Source: Corynebacterium kefirresidentii (lineage in GTDB: Bacteria; Actinomycetota; Actinomycetes; Mycobacteriales; Mycobacteriaceae). From it: a stretch of DNA of 64,000 bases. This document shows positions 46,327 through 56,958 of this stretch, in pieces. The stretch is taken from positions 62,001 through 126,000 of the forward strand of contig NGUZ01000001.1 in the NCBI GenBank assembly GCA_002154655.1, given 5' to 3'. Position 1 is the stretch's first letter. Each line of letters begins with the position of its first letter. Under the pieces are notes generated by a model that saw nothing but the letters and a program-made list of their open reading frames with translations, made no database searches and was not told where the DNA came from. Position numbers and translations under genes: made by a program.

Positions 46327-46956
46327 ATGGCACAGCACCGTCGTCAGGGCATTAAGAGCACCCGTCGAATCGCATCTACCGCAGCACTGGCTGCGACCGC
46401 AGCTGTCGTTGCGCCAGGCGTAGCACAGGCGGCAGAGGTCGTCGTACCTAATACTGACTACCGCTTCGAGGTAGCAGGTCTGGAAAACGTCCCGAACATT
46501 GACCAGGTCCCGAACATTGACCGCTATGTTCCGTCTTTGGGCCAGGTTTCGCACCAGCAGAACACCAACTACGCAGCCGCCGGCCACAAGCAGGCAGCTC
46601 CGGCACAGCAGACCGTTGGTCAGAAGGCGCTGGCAGCAGCCCGCTCCGTTATCGGTTCCCCGTACGTTTACGGCGCTGCAGGCCCGAACGCCTTCGATTG
46701 CTCCGGCCTGACCAGTTGGGCATACGCTCAGGCTGGCAAGCAGATTCCGCGTACCTCTCAGGCACAGGCCTCCGCTGGTACTCCGGTACCGCTGGATCAG
46801 CTGCAGCCGGGTGACATTATCGCTTACTACGGTGGTGCTTCCCACGTCGGCATCTACACCGGCCACGGCACGATCATTGACGCTTTGAACTCCGGTGTTC
46901 CGGTTCAGGAGCGCGACATGAACTACATGCCGATTCACTCCGCTGTCCGCTTCTAA
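46327..46956 (+). CDS. Secreted NlpC/P60 peptidoglycan hydrolase
   Basis: The protein has 209 residues with a Sec signal (HRRQGIKSTRRIASTAALAA...VAQAAE, cleavage near 37). A low-complexity stretch with two VPNID copies follows. The P60 domain (about 97-209) has the catalytic Cys in FDCSGLTSWAYAQ, His in SHVGIYTG and GHGTIIDA. Such endopeptidases cut stem peptides between D-Glu and mDAP. It is a single gene with a long leader and its own terminator; it is paralogous to the next gene. C. glutamicum has a matching gene often named nlpC. Confidence 0.93.
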   Translation: MAQHRRQGIKSTRRIASTAALAATAAVVAPGVAQAAEVVVPNTDYRFEVAGLENVPNIDQVPNIDRYVPSLGQVSHQQNTNYAAAGHKQAAPAQQTVGQKALAAARSVIGSPYVYGAAGPNAFDCSGLTSWAYAQAGKQIPRTSQAQASAGTPVPLDQLQPGDIIAYYGGASHVGIYTGHGTIIDALNSGVPVQERDMNYMPIHSAVRF

Positions 46957-46971
46957 TATCTAGCGGATAGA

Positions 46972-46993
46972 GCCCTCCCTTCCGTGGGAGGGC
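46972..46993 (+). terminator. Terminator after the first P60 gene
   Basis: The 8-bp stem GCCCTCCC/GGGAGGGC is followed by TTTGTTGTG. Confidence 0.75.
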
Positions 46994-47068
46994 TTTGTTG
47001 TGCATTAGGGGGTAAAACCCGCTATAGTTAATGCGATTTTAAATTCTTCTTAGTCTGAGGGTCCTTAC

Positions 47069-48112
47069 GTGTCTAAACGAGTACTTCCCGTAGCTGCAAT
47101 CGTGGCAGCTCTTGCTGTGTCGTCGGTTTCTGGGATTTCGCAGGTAGTTGCGCAGGAAGCGGCGCCGCAACAGGAAAACGCCACGGAAGATATGGACGCG
47201 TTGGTGGAGCGCGTTGGCGAGGTTGCGCGCAAGGTTTCCGCCAAGAATGAAGAAGTAAAAGAGCTAGAAATCAAGCTCGAGGAAAAACAGGCGGAAGTCT
47301 CTGATTCTGAGAACGCAGCCGCTGAGGCGCAATCTCGGGCGGATGAGGCGAAGGGGGACGTTACCGCGCAGCAGAGCCGCGTCGATGACCTCGCTCAGTC
47401 GCGCTACCGCGGCGATTCTCGCTCCGCTGTATCGGGGGTGCTGGCTGCAGAAAATCCTGCCGATGCAGTTGAGCGCATGGGTTACCTCGGCGCGCTTTCC
47501 CGCCAAGCGCAGCGCACCCTTGATGCAAAGGCGAGCGCCGCTTCGACGGCGGAGGGAGAAAAGCACAAGGCTGCTGACGCCGCTACTAAGGTACGCGAGG
47601 AAAAGAAGGCGCTAGAAGAGCAGCGCGAGAAGCTCCTCAAGGAAAAGGAGGAGCTGGAAAAGCAGCAAGAGGACATCGAGAAGCAGGTAGACGCCCTCGA
47701 TGAGCAACAGCGCCAGGCCTGGGAAGGGCAGTTCGGCGGTACCGATAAGCCTGATATGGATTTGGGCGAGGTTGCTGATGGTGCCGCTTCCGCTGCTCTG
47801 TCGAAGCTGGGTGCACCTTATGGCTGGGGCGCTGCAGGTCCAGATCAATTTGACTGCTCTGGGCTGATGTTCTGGGCGTACCAGCAGATCGGCAAGTCCA
47901 TTCCACGTACGTCGCAGGCCCAGATTGCTGGCGGTACCTCGGTACCGCTGGAGGACCTACAGCCGGGCGATATTGTGGGTTATTACCCTGGTGTCACCCA
48001 CGTTGGTATGTACATCGGTAATGGTCAGGTGGTCCATGCCTCTACCTATGGCGTGCCTGTTCAGGTGGTGCCGTTGAAGTCCATGCCGATTACCGGAACG
48101 GCGCGGTACTAA
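47069..48112 (+). CDS. Secreted coiled-coil NlpC/P60 hydrolase
   Basis: The protein has 347 residues from GTG at 47069. A signal peptide (VAAIVAALAVSSVSG...VVAQ, about 1-30) precedes a long coiled coil (about 40-215, rich in Glu/Lys/Ala, e.g. EEKKALEEQREKLLKEKEEL), then the P60 domain with catalytic FDCSGLMFWAYQQ and THVGMYIG. The architecture matches RipA/RipC-type hydrolases, where the coiled coil is regulatory and can contact FtsX. It abuts pimB' without a gap (stop 48110-48112, next GTG 48113), so the two are translationally linked. Confidence 0.93.
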   Translation: MSKRVLPVAAIVAALAVSSVSGISQVVAQEAAPQQENATEDMDALVERVGEVARKVSAKNEEVKELEIKLEEKQAEVSDSENAAAEAQSRADEAKGDVTAQQSRVDDLAQSRYRGDSRSAVSGVLAAENPADAVERMGYLGALSRQAQRTLDAKASAASTAEGEKHKAADAATKVREEKKALEEQREKLLKEKEELEKQQEDIEKQVDALDEQQRQAWEGQFGGTDKPDMDLGEVADGAASAALSKLGAPYGWGAAGPDQFDCSGLMFWAYQQIGKSIPRTSQAQIAGGTSVPLEDLQPGDIVGYYPGVTHVGMYIGNGQVVHASTYGVPVQVVPLKSMPITGTARY

Positions 48113-49216
48113 GTGGCCCGCGTTCTGCTGGTAACCAATGATTTTCCGCCCAAGATCGGCGGGATTCAGTCTTACCTCCGGGATTTTTTAGCAACCTTAG
48201 ATCCGCGCGACGTCGTGGTATTTGCCTCGACTCAGGAGTCGCCGGCGGAATTCGATGCCGCGGTAGACTACAAGGTTATCCGTTGGCCTCGCCGAGTGAT
48301 GCTGCCGACGCCGGCCACGGTGCGCCGCATGCAGGAGATTATCCGCGCCGAGCGCATTGACATCGTGTGGTTCGGTGCAGCTGCGCCCCTTGCCTTGATG
48401 GGCAAGGCCGCTAAAGAGGCAGGAGCCACCCGTGTGGTTGCTACAACCCACGGACACGAGGTGGGGTGGTCGATGCTGCCCGTCGCCAGGCAGTGCCTGC
48501 GCCGCATTGGTAATCACGCCGACGTCATTACTTATATCTCTGAATACACCCTGCGTCGGTTGCGCCGAGCATTTGGGCCGAATCCGCGGTGGGAGCATTT
48601 GCCTTCCGGCGTGAGTGTAGAAGGACTTTTCCCGGCCACACCGGAGCAACGTGCAGCTGCAAAGGCTGAGTTCGGTGTCAGCGGGCCGACTATCGTGTGC
48701 ATATCGCGGTTCGTACCCCGCAAAGGCCAAGATCAGCTCCTACGCGCCATGCCCTTGGTACGCGAAGAATTCCCCGATGCGCAGCTACTTCTTATCGGGC
48801 GCGGGCGCTATCGCCGGGTCTTAGAAGAACTGGCGGATATCTACTGCCCGGATGCAGTGATTCAAGAAGCAGAGAGCATTGAGACTGCCTTGCACGCGGC
48901 GGATATCTTTGCCATGCCGGCGCGCACTCGCGGCGGTGGTCTGGATGTTGAGGGCTTGGGCATTGTCTACTTGGAGGCCCAAGCGTGCGGCCTGCCGGTT
49001 ATTGCCGGAAACTCCGGCGGAGCACCGGAGACAGTGACGGAGGATACCGGTGTCGTCGTCAATGGCGCATCGGTGCAGGAACTGGCAGAGGCAGTAAAGT
49101 CTCTTTTGGCGAATCCACAGCGTAGGCTCAGCATGGGGCAGGCGGGGCGTCGCCATGTAGAAGCTCAGTGGACCTGGCGGATTATGGGTCAGCGATTGCG
49201 TCGTCTGATGTCCTGA
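48113..49216 (+). CDS. pimB': GDP-mannose-dependent mannosyltransferase PimB'
   Basis: This 367-residue GT4 enzyme adds the second mannose to phosphatidylinositol monomannoside. The N-terminus VLLVTNDFPPKIGGIQSYL, TTHGHEVGWSML, VISRFVPRKGQDQLLRAMP (about 198) and EGLGIVYLEAQACGLPVIAGNSGG (donor-binding E-x7-E, about 280) fit. Both the family and the neighbourhood (P60 gene, glk, plsC-like) match the characterised C. glutamicum enzyme. It acts at the cytoplasmic face of the membrane. Confidence 0.92.
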   Translation: MARVLLVTNDFPPKIGGIQSYLRDFLATLDPRDVVVFASTQESPAEFDAAVDYKVIRWPRRVMLPTPATVRRMQEIIRAERIDIVWFGAAAPLALMGKAAKEAGATRVVATTHGHEVGWSMLPVARQCLRRIGNHADVITYISEYTLRRLRRAFGPNPRWEHLPSGVSVEGLFPATPEQRAAAKAEFGVSGPTIVCISRFVPRKGQDQLLRAMPLVREEFPDAQLLLIGRGRYRRVLEELADIYCPDAVIQEAESIETALHAADIFAMPARTRGGGLDVEGLGIVYLEAQACGLPVIAGNSGGAPETVTEDTGVVVNGASVQELAEAVKSLLANPQRRLSMGQAGRRHVEAQWTWRIMGQRLRRLMS

Positions 49217-49254
49217 TGTGACCCTAACCAGGTTGTCGGTATATTCTGTTATGC

Positions 49255-50187
49255 ATGCTTAAGAACAACTCCGCCGATCTCACTATCGGCTTTGACGTCG
49301 GTGGCACCAACGTGCGCGGTGGAGTGATCACGCGGGAGGGGGAAATTCTCGCGAGCCGTACGGTTCCCACTTCTATGGACGCCGAGCAGCTGGAAACGGA
49401 CATTGTGGGTATCGTCGAGGAGCTGCGCGCTGAATATGCGGTGGATGCGGTTGGCCTCGCATTGGCGGGATTCCTGGATCCTTCGTGCCAAGTAGTGCGC
49501 TTTGCCCCGCATCTTCCATGGCGGCAAGCCCACGTGCAGGAATCGCTTTCGCGCAAGCTAGACATGCACGTGCGCTTGGAGCATGATGCAAATTCTGCTG
49601 CGTGGGGAGAATGGCGCTTTGGTGCTGGTCGTGGCGCGGAAGATTGGGTCTTTTTCGCAGTGGGAACCGGAATCGGCGCCACGCTGATGACGCATGACAC
49701 CATTTACCGCGGTGCGTTCGGCACCGCACCAGAGTTTGGGCATATCGTGGTGTCTCCTAATGGGCGGCAGTGCTCGTGTGGCAAGCGTGGCTGTTTGGAG
49801 CGTTATGCCTCCGGGACTGCCTTGCCGGATACCTGCGCCGATCTGCGTGAACATTATGAGACTTCGTTGCCGACGGAGCCTACAGGTAAAGAAATTACCC
49901 AGGCAGCGCGTAGGGGAGACCCGCTTGCTGTAGCGGTGATGGAAGACTTCAGCCGGTGGCTAGGCCAAGGCCTGTCCATTGTGGCCGATGTCCTCGATCC
50001 AGAGCTCATAGTGCTTGGCGGCGGCGTATCTCAAGACGCGGACTTGTACCTCGAAGGGGCCACCAAAGCCATGGGGCAAGATATTGTCGGGGCAGGGCAT
50101 CGCCCCCTCGCACGTGTTGCCACCGCGGAATTGGGGTCTGCAGCGGGTATGATTGGCGTAGCCGATTTGGCCCGCAGCGGCCGTTAG
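49255..50187 (+). CDS. glk: Glucokinase (ROK family)
   Basis: The protein has 310 residues. The ATP-binding DVGGTNVRGG (about 13), catalytic LEHDANSAAWGEWRFGAG (about 104), GTGIGATL, and the zinc motif with CSCGKRGCLE (about 170) identify a ROK glucokinase that phosphorylates glucose with ATP. TATTCT lies 7 nt before the ATG (leaderless pattern). In C. glutamicum the gene in this position encodes glucose kinase. The product of the reaction feeds glycolysis and NDP-sugar formation. Confidence 0.92.
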   Translation: MLKNNSADLTIGFDVGGTNVRGGVITREGEILASRTVPTSMDAEQLETDIVGIVEELRAEYAVDAVGLALAGFLDPSCQVVRFAPHLPWRQAHVQESLSRKLDMHVRLEHDANSAAWGEWRFGAGRGAEDWVFFAVGTGIGATLMTHDTIYRGAFGTAPEFGHIVVSPNGRQCSCGKRGCLERYASGTALPDTCADLREHYETSLPTEPTGKEITQAARRGDPLAVAVMEDFSRWLGQGLSIVADVLDPELIVLGGGVSQDADLYLEGATKAMGQDIVGAGHRPLARVATAELGSAAGMIGVADLARSGR

Positions 50188-50210
50188 AACGAACAAAGGA
50201 CGACCTGGCG

Positions 50211-50951
50211 ATGAAAAACAAGTGGTACTGGGCATTTAAGTACATATTCTTCGGACCTGTCCTGCGCGTATGGAATCGCCCGTGGACCGAGGGAATTGAA
50301 AAGATCCCAGCGGAAGGTCCCGCGATTTTGGTCTCGAATCACCAAGCTGTGATGGATTCTTTCTTCTTTCCTTTGGTATGCCCTCGCCAGATTACCTTTC
50401 CAGCTAAGTCGGAATATTTCACCACCCCTGGGTTCGTTGGTAGCTTGCAGAAGTGGTTTTTTACTTCGGTAGGCCAAGTCCCCATCGAGCGCGATAGTGA
50501 AGACGCTGGCGATGCCATTGTGCAAACCGCAGAAAGCATCTTGTCCCGCGGGGACCTTTTCGGTATTTACCCGGAAGGCACCCGCTCTCCGGATGGTCGC
50601 GTTTATAAGGGCCGCACCGGCATGGCGCGCATTGCGATGGAGACTAACCAGCCTGTTTTCCCCATTGCGATGATCAATTCGCGCAAAGCGAATCCCATTG
50701 GCTCGTGGATTCCTCGCCCCTTCAAGGTCGGCGTGCGGGTAGGGGACGCCATCTGGCCGCATGAGTGGGCCAAAGAGCGCGGTATGAATCCGAATGAGCA
50801 TGAGACAATCCGCGCCTTTACAGATTTTGTGATGCGCAATTTGGCCGAGATGAGCGATAAGCCTTATGTTGATGTGTACGCCTCCGATGTGAAGGCTTCA
50901 CTCAAAGCTGGCCATGGTTACCCCGCCGGCGCAGAATACAAGGGGAGGTAA
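50211..50951 (+). CDS. 1-acylglycerol-3-phosphate acyltransferase (PlsC-like)
   Basis: The protein has 246 residues from ATG at 50211 with AAAGGA upstream; a longer frame from 49956 overlaps glk and is rejected. The acyltransferase motifs are NHQAVMD (HX4D, about 43), GQVPIERD (about 86), YPEGTRSPDG (about 119) and PVFPIAMI. It likely acylates lysophosphatidic acid or a glycolipid precursor such as the PIMs made by the neighbouring PimB' (inference). Confidence 0.9.
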   Translation: MKNKWYWAFKYIFFGPVLRVWNRPWTEGIEKIPAEGPAILVSNHQAVMDSFFFPLVCPRQITFPAKSEYFTTPGFVGSLQKWFFTSVGQVPIERDSEDAGDAIVQTAESILSRGDLFGIYPEGTRSPDGRVYKGRTGMARIAMETNQPVFPIAMINSRKANPIGSWIPRPFKVGVRVGDAIWPHEWAKERGMNPNEHETIRAFTDFVMRNLAEMSDKPYVDVYASDVKASLKAGHGYPAGAEYKGR

Positions 50952-50956
50952 TCACT

Positions 50957-52108
50957 ATTCCCAAGGCCCGCTTAGCCTGGCCAGATACCGCTAAAGGCGT
51001 ATCCATTATTGGCGTCGTGCTACTGCACGTCACGCTGGTAGTTCCAGAAGGTGAGCTAACGTGGTTGGCTGCCCTAAACGTATGGCTGGACCCGCTCCGC
51101 CTACCCTTGTTCTTTCTCGTATCCGGCTATTTCTCTACCAAGATTTTTCGCTATTCTTTTAGCGAGCTATTTACTCGACGCCTGTGGTTTTTCCTCGTTC
51201 CCTATACGGTGTGGATGACCGTTGAACTATGGACCAAGCGCATCGAGTATCACTGGGTTTTCGGTGATCCCTATCTCCAGGTTACTGAGCTACTGTATAA
51301 CCTGCTTTTGGGGCACACGATGGCTTGGTTTATTCACTCGCTCATTTTGTTCAATATATTTTTGTGGGCCGTGCGCAAGCTGCCAGCGTGGGCGGGCATA
51401 GGACTAAGTTTTGCACCGCTGCTTTTTATAGCCTGGCAGGACCACTATTTTTTCATCGGCAAGGCAATTATGTTCTTGCCCATTTTCGTGGGGGCGGCCT
51501 ATTTGCGTGGGCCAATTACGCGGTTTGCCGACGCCGCCGAAGCACCCTTCAAAGCCAACTTCCGCACAGGCTCGCTATGGGTATATTGCGTGGCCATCAT
51601 TAGCTACATTGCGGGCCTGTCCCTCCGCCAAACCTGGAATGCTATCGAAGGTGACGTAGCTATCCAGTGGCCACTGCCGGGCGGTGACATCCTCAGCCGG
51701 GGCGATTTAGATCTCTTGATTCGCTTTGCAGAGCAAACGCTCGAAACCCCAGCGGGTATCGTCGGTGCGGTCATCATCAGCCATATTCCGGCGCTTTCCA
51801 CCTTCGTAAAGTTTGTCGGCCGGCACACGTTGCCCATTTACTTGGCCCACCCCATCGGCATGACGGTGGGATTCGGGTTCTTCATGGCCCACCGTGACTA
51901 TGCGGTGAGCCTGGCCGGTGCGTGGCCCATGGAAAATACTTGGTTCTGGATTGGAGCCTGCTTTTTCTATTCGGCAGCGGCGTCGGTGGCACTTTGGGCG
52001 CTGGGCAAGGTACCTATCCTTGGGTGGACGCTGGTTCCACCGCGGATTGATAAGCGTCGGCCCGTCGTAGAGCCAATGGTAGCGAACAAAGAACCAGCAG
52101 AGCAGTAA
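50957..52108 (+). CDS. Membrane acyltransferase 3 family protein with ATT start
   Basis: The protein has about 383 residues. The conserved N-terminus ARLAWPDTAKGVSIIGVVLLH (family W-D-x-x-KG-x-x-I...VxxH) lies upstream of the first ATG/GTG/TTG in frame (GTG 51017). The SD GGGGAGG (50942-50948) is 8 nt before ATT 50957, which is therefore the proposed start; ATC 50951 is the alternative. About ten transmembrane helices follow, ending in FWIGACFFYSAAASVALWALG. These enzymes acylate extracellular or lipid-linked carbohydrates. It starts 5 nt after the plsC-like stop, and its 3' end overlaps the GT87 gene by 95 bp. Confidence 0.8.
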   Translation: MPKARLAWPDTAKGVSIIGVVLLHVTLVVPEGELTWLAALNVWLDPLRLPLFFLVSGYFSTKIFRYSFSELFTRRLWFFLVPYTVWMTVELWTKRIEYHWVFGDPYLQVTELLYNLLLGHTMAWFIHSLILFNIFLWAVRKLPAWAGIGLSFAPLLFIAWQDHYFFIGKAIMFLPIFVGAAYLRGPITRFADAAEAPFKANFRTGSLWVYCVAIISYIAGLSLRQTWNAIEGDVAIQWPLPGGDILSRGDLDLLIRFAEQTLETPAGIVGAVIISHIPALSTFVKFVGRHTLPIYLAHPIGMTVGFGFFMAHRDYAVSLAGAWPMENTWFWIGACFFYSAAASVALWALGKVPILGWTLVPPRIDKRRPVVEPMVANKEPAEQ

Positions 52109-53195
52109 CGATGGCGTAGTCATTACCCACGATGTGCTGCCACCAGACCCAGCCTAGCTCTTGGTCATTGGCATGAGGCACGAGCCAGTGCCCGCGAGCC
52201 AGAAGCGCCAGCCACGTTAGTGCGGCAAGCCCCCAGTGGCGCCGGGCTACCAGAAGCACTCCCGCCAAAACGAGCCAGGTAAAGTGGTGCGACCACGACA
52301 CCGGCGAGCACAGCAGCGAAACTGATGCGGCCAGAAGCATGAGAACTGCTTGGTTCTCCTGAGAGAGACGCTCCATGGTAAACCAGACGAGGGCAATGAC
52401 GAGGAGAACAGCTACGAGCCATAGCTTTTCGGCGTGTTCTGGGGCTAGGCGGCTGAAGAATCCGCGCAGAGATTGGTTGGAGCTATAGGCAAGGCCGCCA
52501 ATGCGGTTGGAATCGCGCAACGTATCGCTCCAGTACTGGATGGAGCTATGCGGATTGCAAGCAAAAGCAAGAAGACCCGCGGCTAGGAAGGAGCCTAGCG
52601 CGCTGAAAAATGCGCGCCATTCCCTGCGGACAAAAAATACGGCGAGGAATACTGCGGGGGTGAGCTTGATAGCCATTGCAATACCAGTCAGCACGCCGCG
52701 GCCACGGCTGGGGCTAAGCCAGAGGATATCCACCACCACAAGTGCGGTCAGCAAGATATTGACCTGCCCGAAGCTAAAGGTCTCCGTGATCGGCTCAGTA
52801 AGCATTGCAGCCAAAAGCGCCCAACCTGCCCAGCCAGGGCAGCGCAAAGCACGCAGAACGAGGGCTACGCAGCCCCAAAGCGCAACAAAGGAAGCGATAG
52901 ATATGAGGATGCTTGCGGCGGTGAGGGGAATCCAGCTCAATGGGACAAAAAGCAGCGCCGCAAACGGCGGGTAGGTAAAGGGGAGAGAGACATCGCGATT
53001 GCTGCCGACTAGATAGTCCTTGGCATATAAGTCGCTGCCAAAGCCGGCGCCGCCTTCGCGGTAAACATCGAGGTCAATGTGGTAGTAGGTGGAGAAATGG
53101 CCGGAGAAAAGCTCCGGAATATCAATCAGCCACCAAAGGGCCACGAGGGCAGATAGGTACAAGGGAAATGCAGTAAACCACACAGATTTCTTCAC
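52014..53195 (-). CDS. GT87 polyprenyl-phosphate-mannose alpha-1,2-mannosyltransferase
   Basis: The protein has 393 residues from GTG at 53195 (TACACT-N6; TTG 53210 is an alternative). It is a multi-spanning GT-C protein with about ten helices. The extracytoplasmic loop after helix 1 carries the acidic catalytic region HIDLDVYREGG (aspartates about 45-47), and PFTYPPFAALLF matches DUF2029/GT87. In C. glutamicum related proteins (MptC/MptD) add alpha-1,2 mannose branches to lipomannan. The usual second mannosyltransferase next to aroG is absent here. The last 95 bp overlap the acyltransferase gene on the other strand. Confidence 0.82.
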   Translation of the reverse strand: MKKSVWFTAFPLYLSALVALWWLIDIPELFSGHFSTYYHIDLDVYREGGAGFGSDLYAKDYLVGSNRDVSLPFTYPPFAALLFVPLSWIPLTAASILISIASFVALWGCVALVLRALRCPGWAGWALLAAMLTEPITETFSFGQVNILLTALVVVDILWLSPSRGRGVLTGIAMAIKLTPAVFLAVFFVRREWRAFFSALGSFLAAGLLAFACNPHSSIQYWSDTLRDSNRIGGLAYSSNQSLRGFFSRLAPEHAEKLWLVAVLLVIALVWFTMERLSQENQAVLMLLAASVSLLCSPVSWSHHFTWLVLAGVLLVARRHWGLAALTWLALLARGHWLVPHANDQELGWVWWQHIVGNDYAIVTALLVLCSLPLALRRADAYQSAVEPASTQG

Positions 53196-53269
53196 GCCAG
53201 AAGTGTACAACCGTCTCTTTAAGGGGCCAATTTACCGCCCCGGATAAGGCGACGCTAGGCTTGGGAGAC

Positions 53270-53779
53270 GTGCGCTACTTCTATGACACCGAATTTATCG
53301 AAGATGGACAGACCATTGAATTGGTCTCCATCGGCATCGTCGGTGAGAATGGCAGCGAGTACTACGCTGTGTCTACGGATTTTGATCCGGCAAAGGCCAA
53401 TTCTTGGGTAAAAGATAATGTATTAGCCAAGTTGCCCAGCCCCCGGGATCCAGTGTGGAAGCCTTTAGAGACCATTCGCACGGAGGTCTTTGAATTCCTG
53501 ACCCAAAGTTCCACTCCGGTAGAGCTGTGGGCGTGGGTGGGGGCCTACGATCACGTGGTTTTGGCGCAGTTGTGGGGAGATATGGCCGGGCTGCCTAGGC
53601 GGATGCCGCGCTATACCCGCGAGCTCAAGCAGTACTGGGAGTTTGCAGGGCGCCCAAGCCTGCCCGCCGTGCCAAAGGGCAACCATGATGCGCTTGTCGA
53701 CGCCCGCCATAACCTCGCCAAGTTCCGTGCCTGCGCCCAAGTGCTTCCGCTCTCTAAGGGCAATAGAATCAATATCTAG
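53270..53779 (+). CDS. 3'-5' exoribonuclease, Rv2179c family (DEDDh)
   Basis: The protein has 169 residues from GTG at 53270, giving the family N-terminus MRYFYDTEFIEDG; TTG 53261 is less likely. The DEDDh residues are D and E in YDTEFIED, the D in GAYDHVVLAQLWG (about 92), and H/D in NHDALVDARHN (about 145-150). RNA trimming is its expected role. TAGGCT lies 8 nt before the GTG. It leads into aroG 44 nt downstream. Confidence 0.88.
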   Translation: MRYFYDTEFIEDGQTIELVSIGIVGENGSEYYAVSTDFDPAKANSWVKDNVLAKLPSPRDPVWKPLETIRTEVFEFLTQSSTPVELWAWVGAYDHVVLAQLWGDMAGLPRRMPRYTRELKQYWEFAGRPSLPAVPKGNHDALVDARHNLAKFRACAQVLPLSKGNRINI

Positions 53780-53808
53780 AATTTAACTAACGCGCTATAG
53801 GTCCTTAA

Positions 53809-56543
<2,735 letters not shown>

Positions 56544-56553
56544 GCTTCCCAGT

Positions 56554-56958
56554 ATGGCTGATCCTCTAGCCCGCGTTAAAGTAGAGAACGTGACTAATGC
56601 AGAAAAATCCCTAGATACCTTGCTCGCTAACGAAGAACTGCTCAGCATGCAGCAAGTAGCAGAAAAGCTAGACCTGCCCATTACGCGCGCCTATGACTTG
56701 CTGCAGGACCGAAAGTTCATCGCCTGGGATTCCCCAGAAGGAAAGCGGGTGCCGCTGGCCTTCTTCAATGACAAAGGTGTCATCGCCAAGCATGTGACCG
56801 CGGCGATTACCGTATTGACCGACGGCGGCTATAAGGACACCGAAATCTTCAAGCACCTCTTTACTGAGGATGATTCACTGCCGGGCCGCCCCATCGATGC
56901 CCTGCATGGTCACCTCGCCCGCGAGGTTATCCGGCGTGCTCAGGCTGCCGCTTTTTAG
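56554..56958 (+). CDS. Rv2175c-like DNA-binding protein, probable PknL substrate
   Basis: This protein has about 134 residues from ATG at 56554; GTG 56590 is a possible alternative. An N-terminal winged helix-turn-helix reads LLSMQQVAEKLDLPITRAYDLLQDRKFIAW (about 27-58). The C-terminal helical domain DGGYKDTEIFKHLFTEDDSLPGRPIDALHGHLAREVIRRAQAAAF is the conserved Rv2175c C-terminus. In mycobacteria PknL phosphorylates this protein on an N-terminal Thr, reducing DNA binding; candidate sites here include the Thr residues near 18-25. Its 3' end overlaps mptA by 32 bp. Confidence 0.85.
   Translation: MADPLARVKVENVTNAEKSLDTLLANEELLSMQQVAEKLDLPITRAYDLLQDRKFIAWDSPEGKRVPLAFFNDKGVIAKHVTAAITVLTDGGYKDTEIFKHLFTEDDSLPGRPIDALHGHLAREVIRRAQAAAF

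Noticed and set aside
49956..50951. Longer frame for the PlsC-like gene
   Set aside because: The extra 85 residues overlap glk in another frame; ATG 50211 has its own SD and matches family length.
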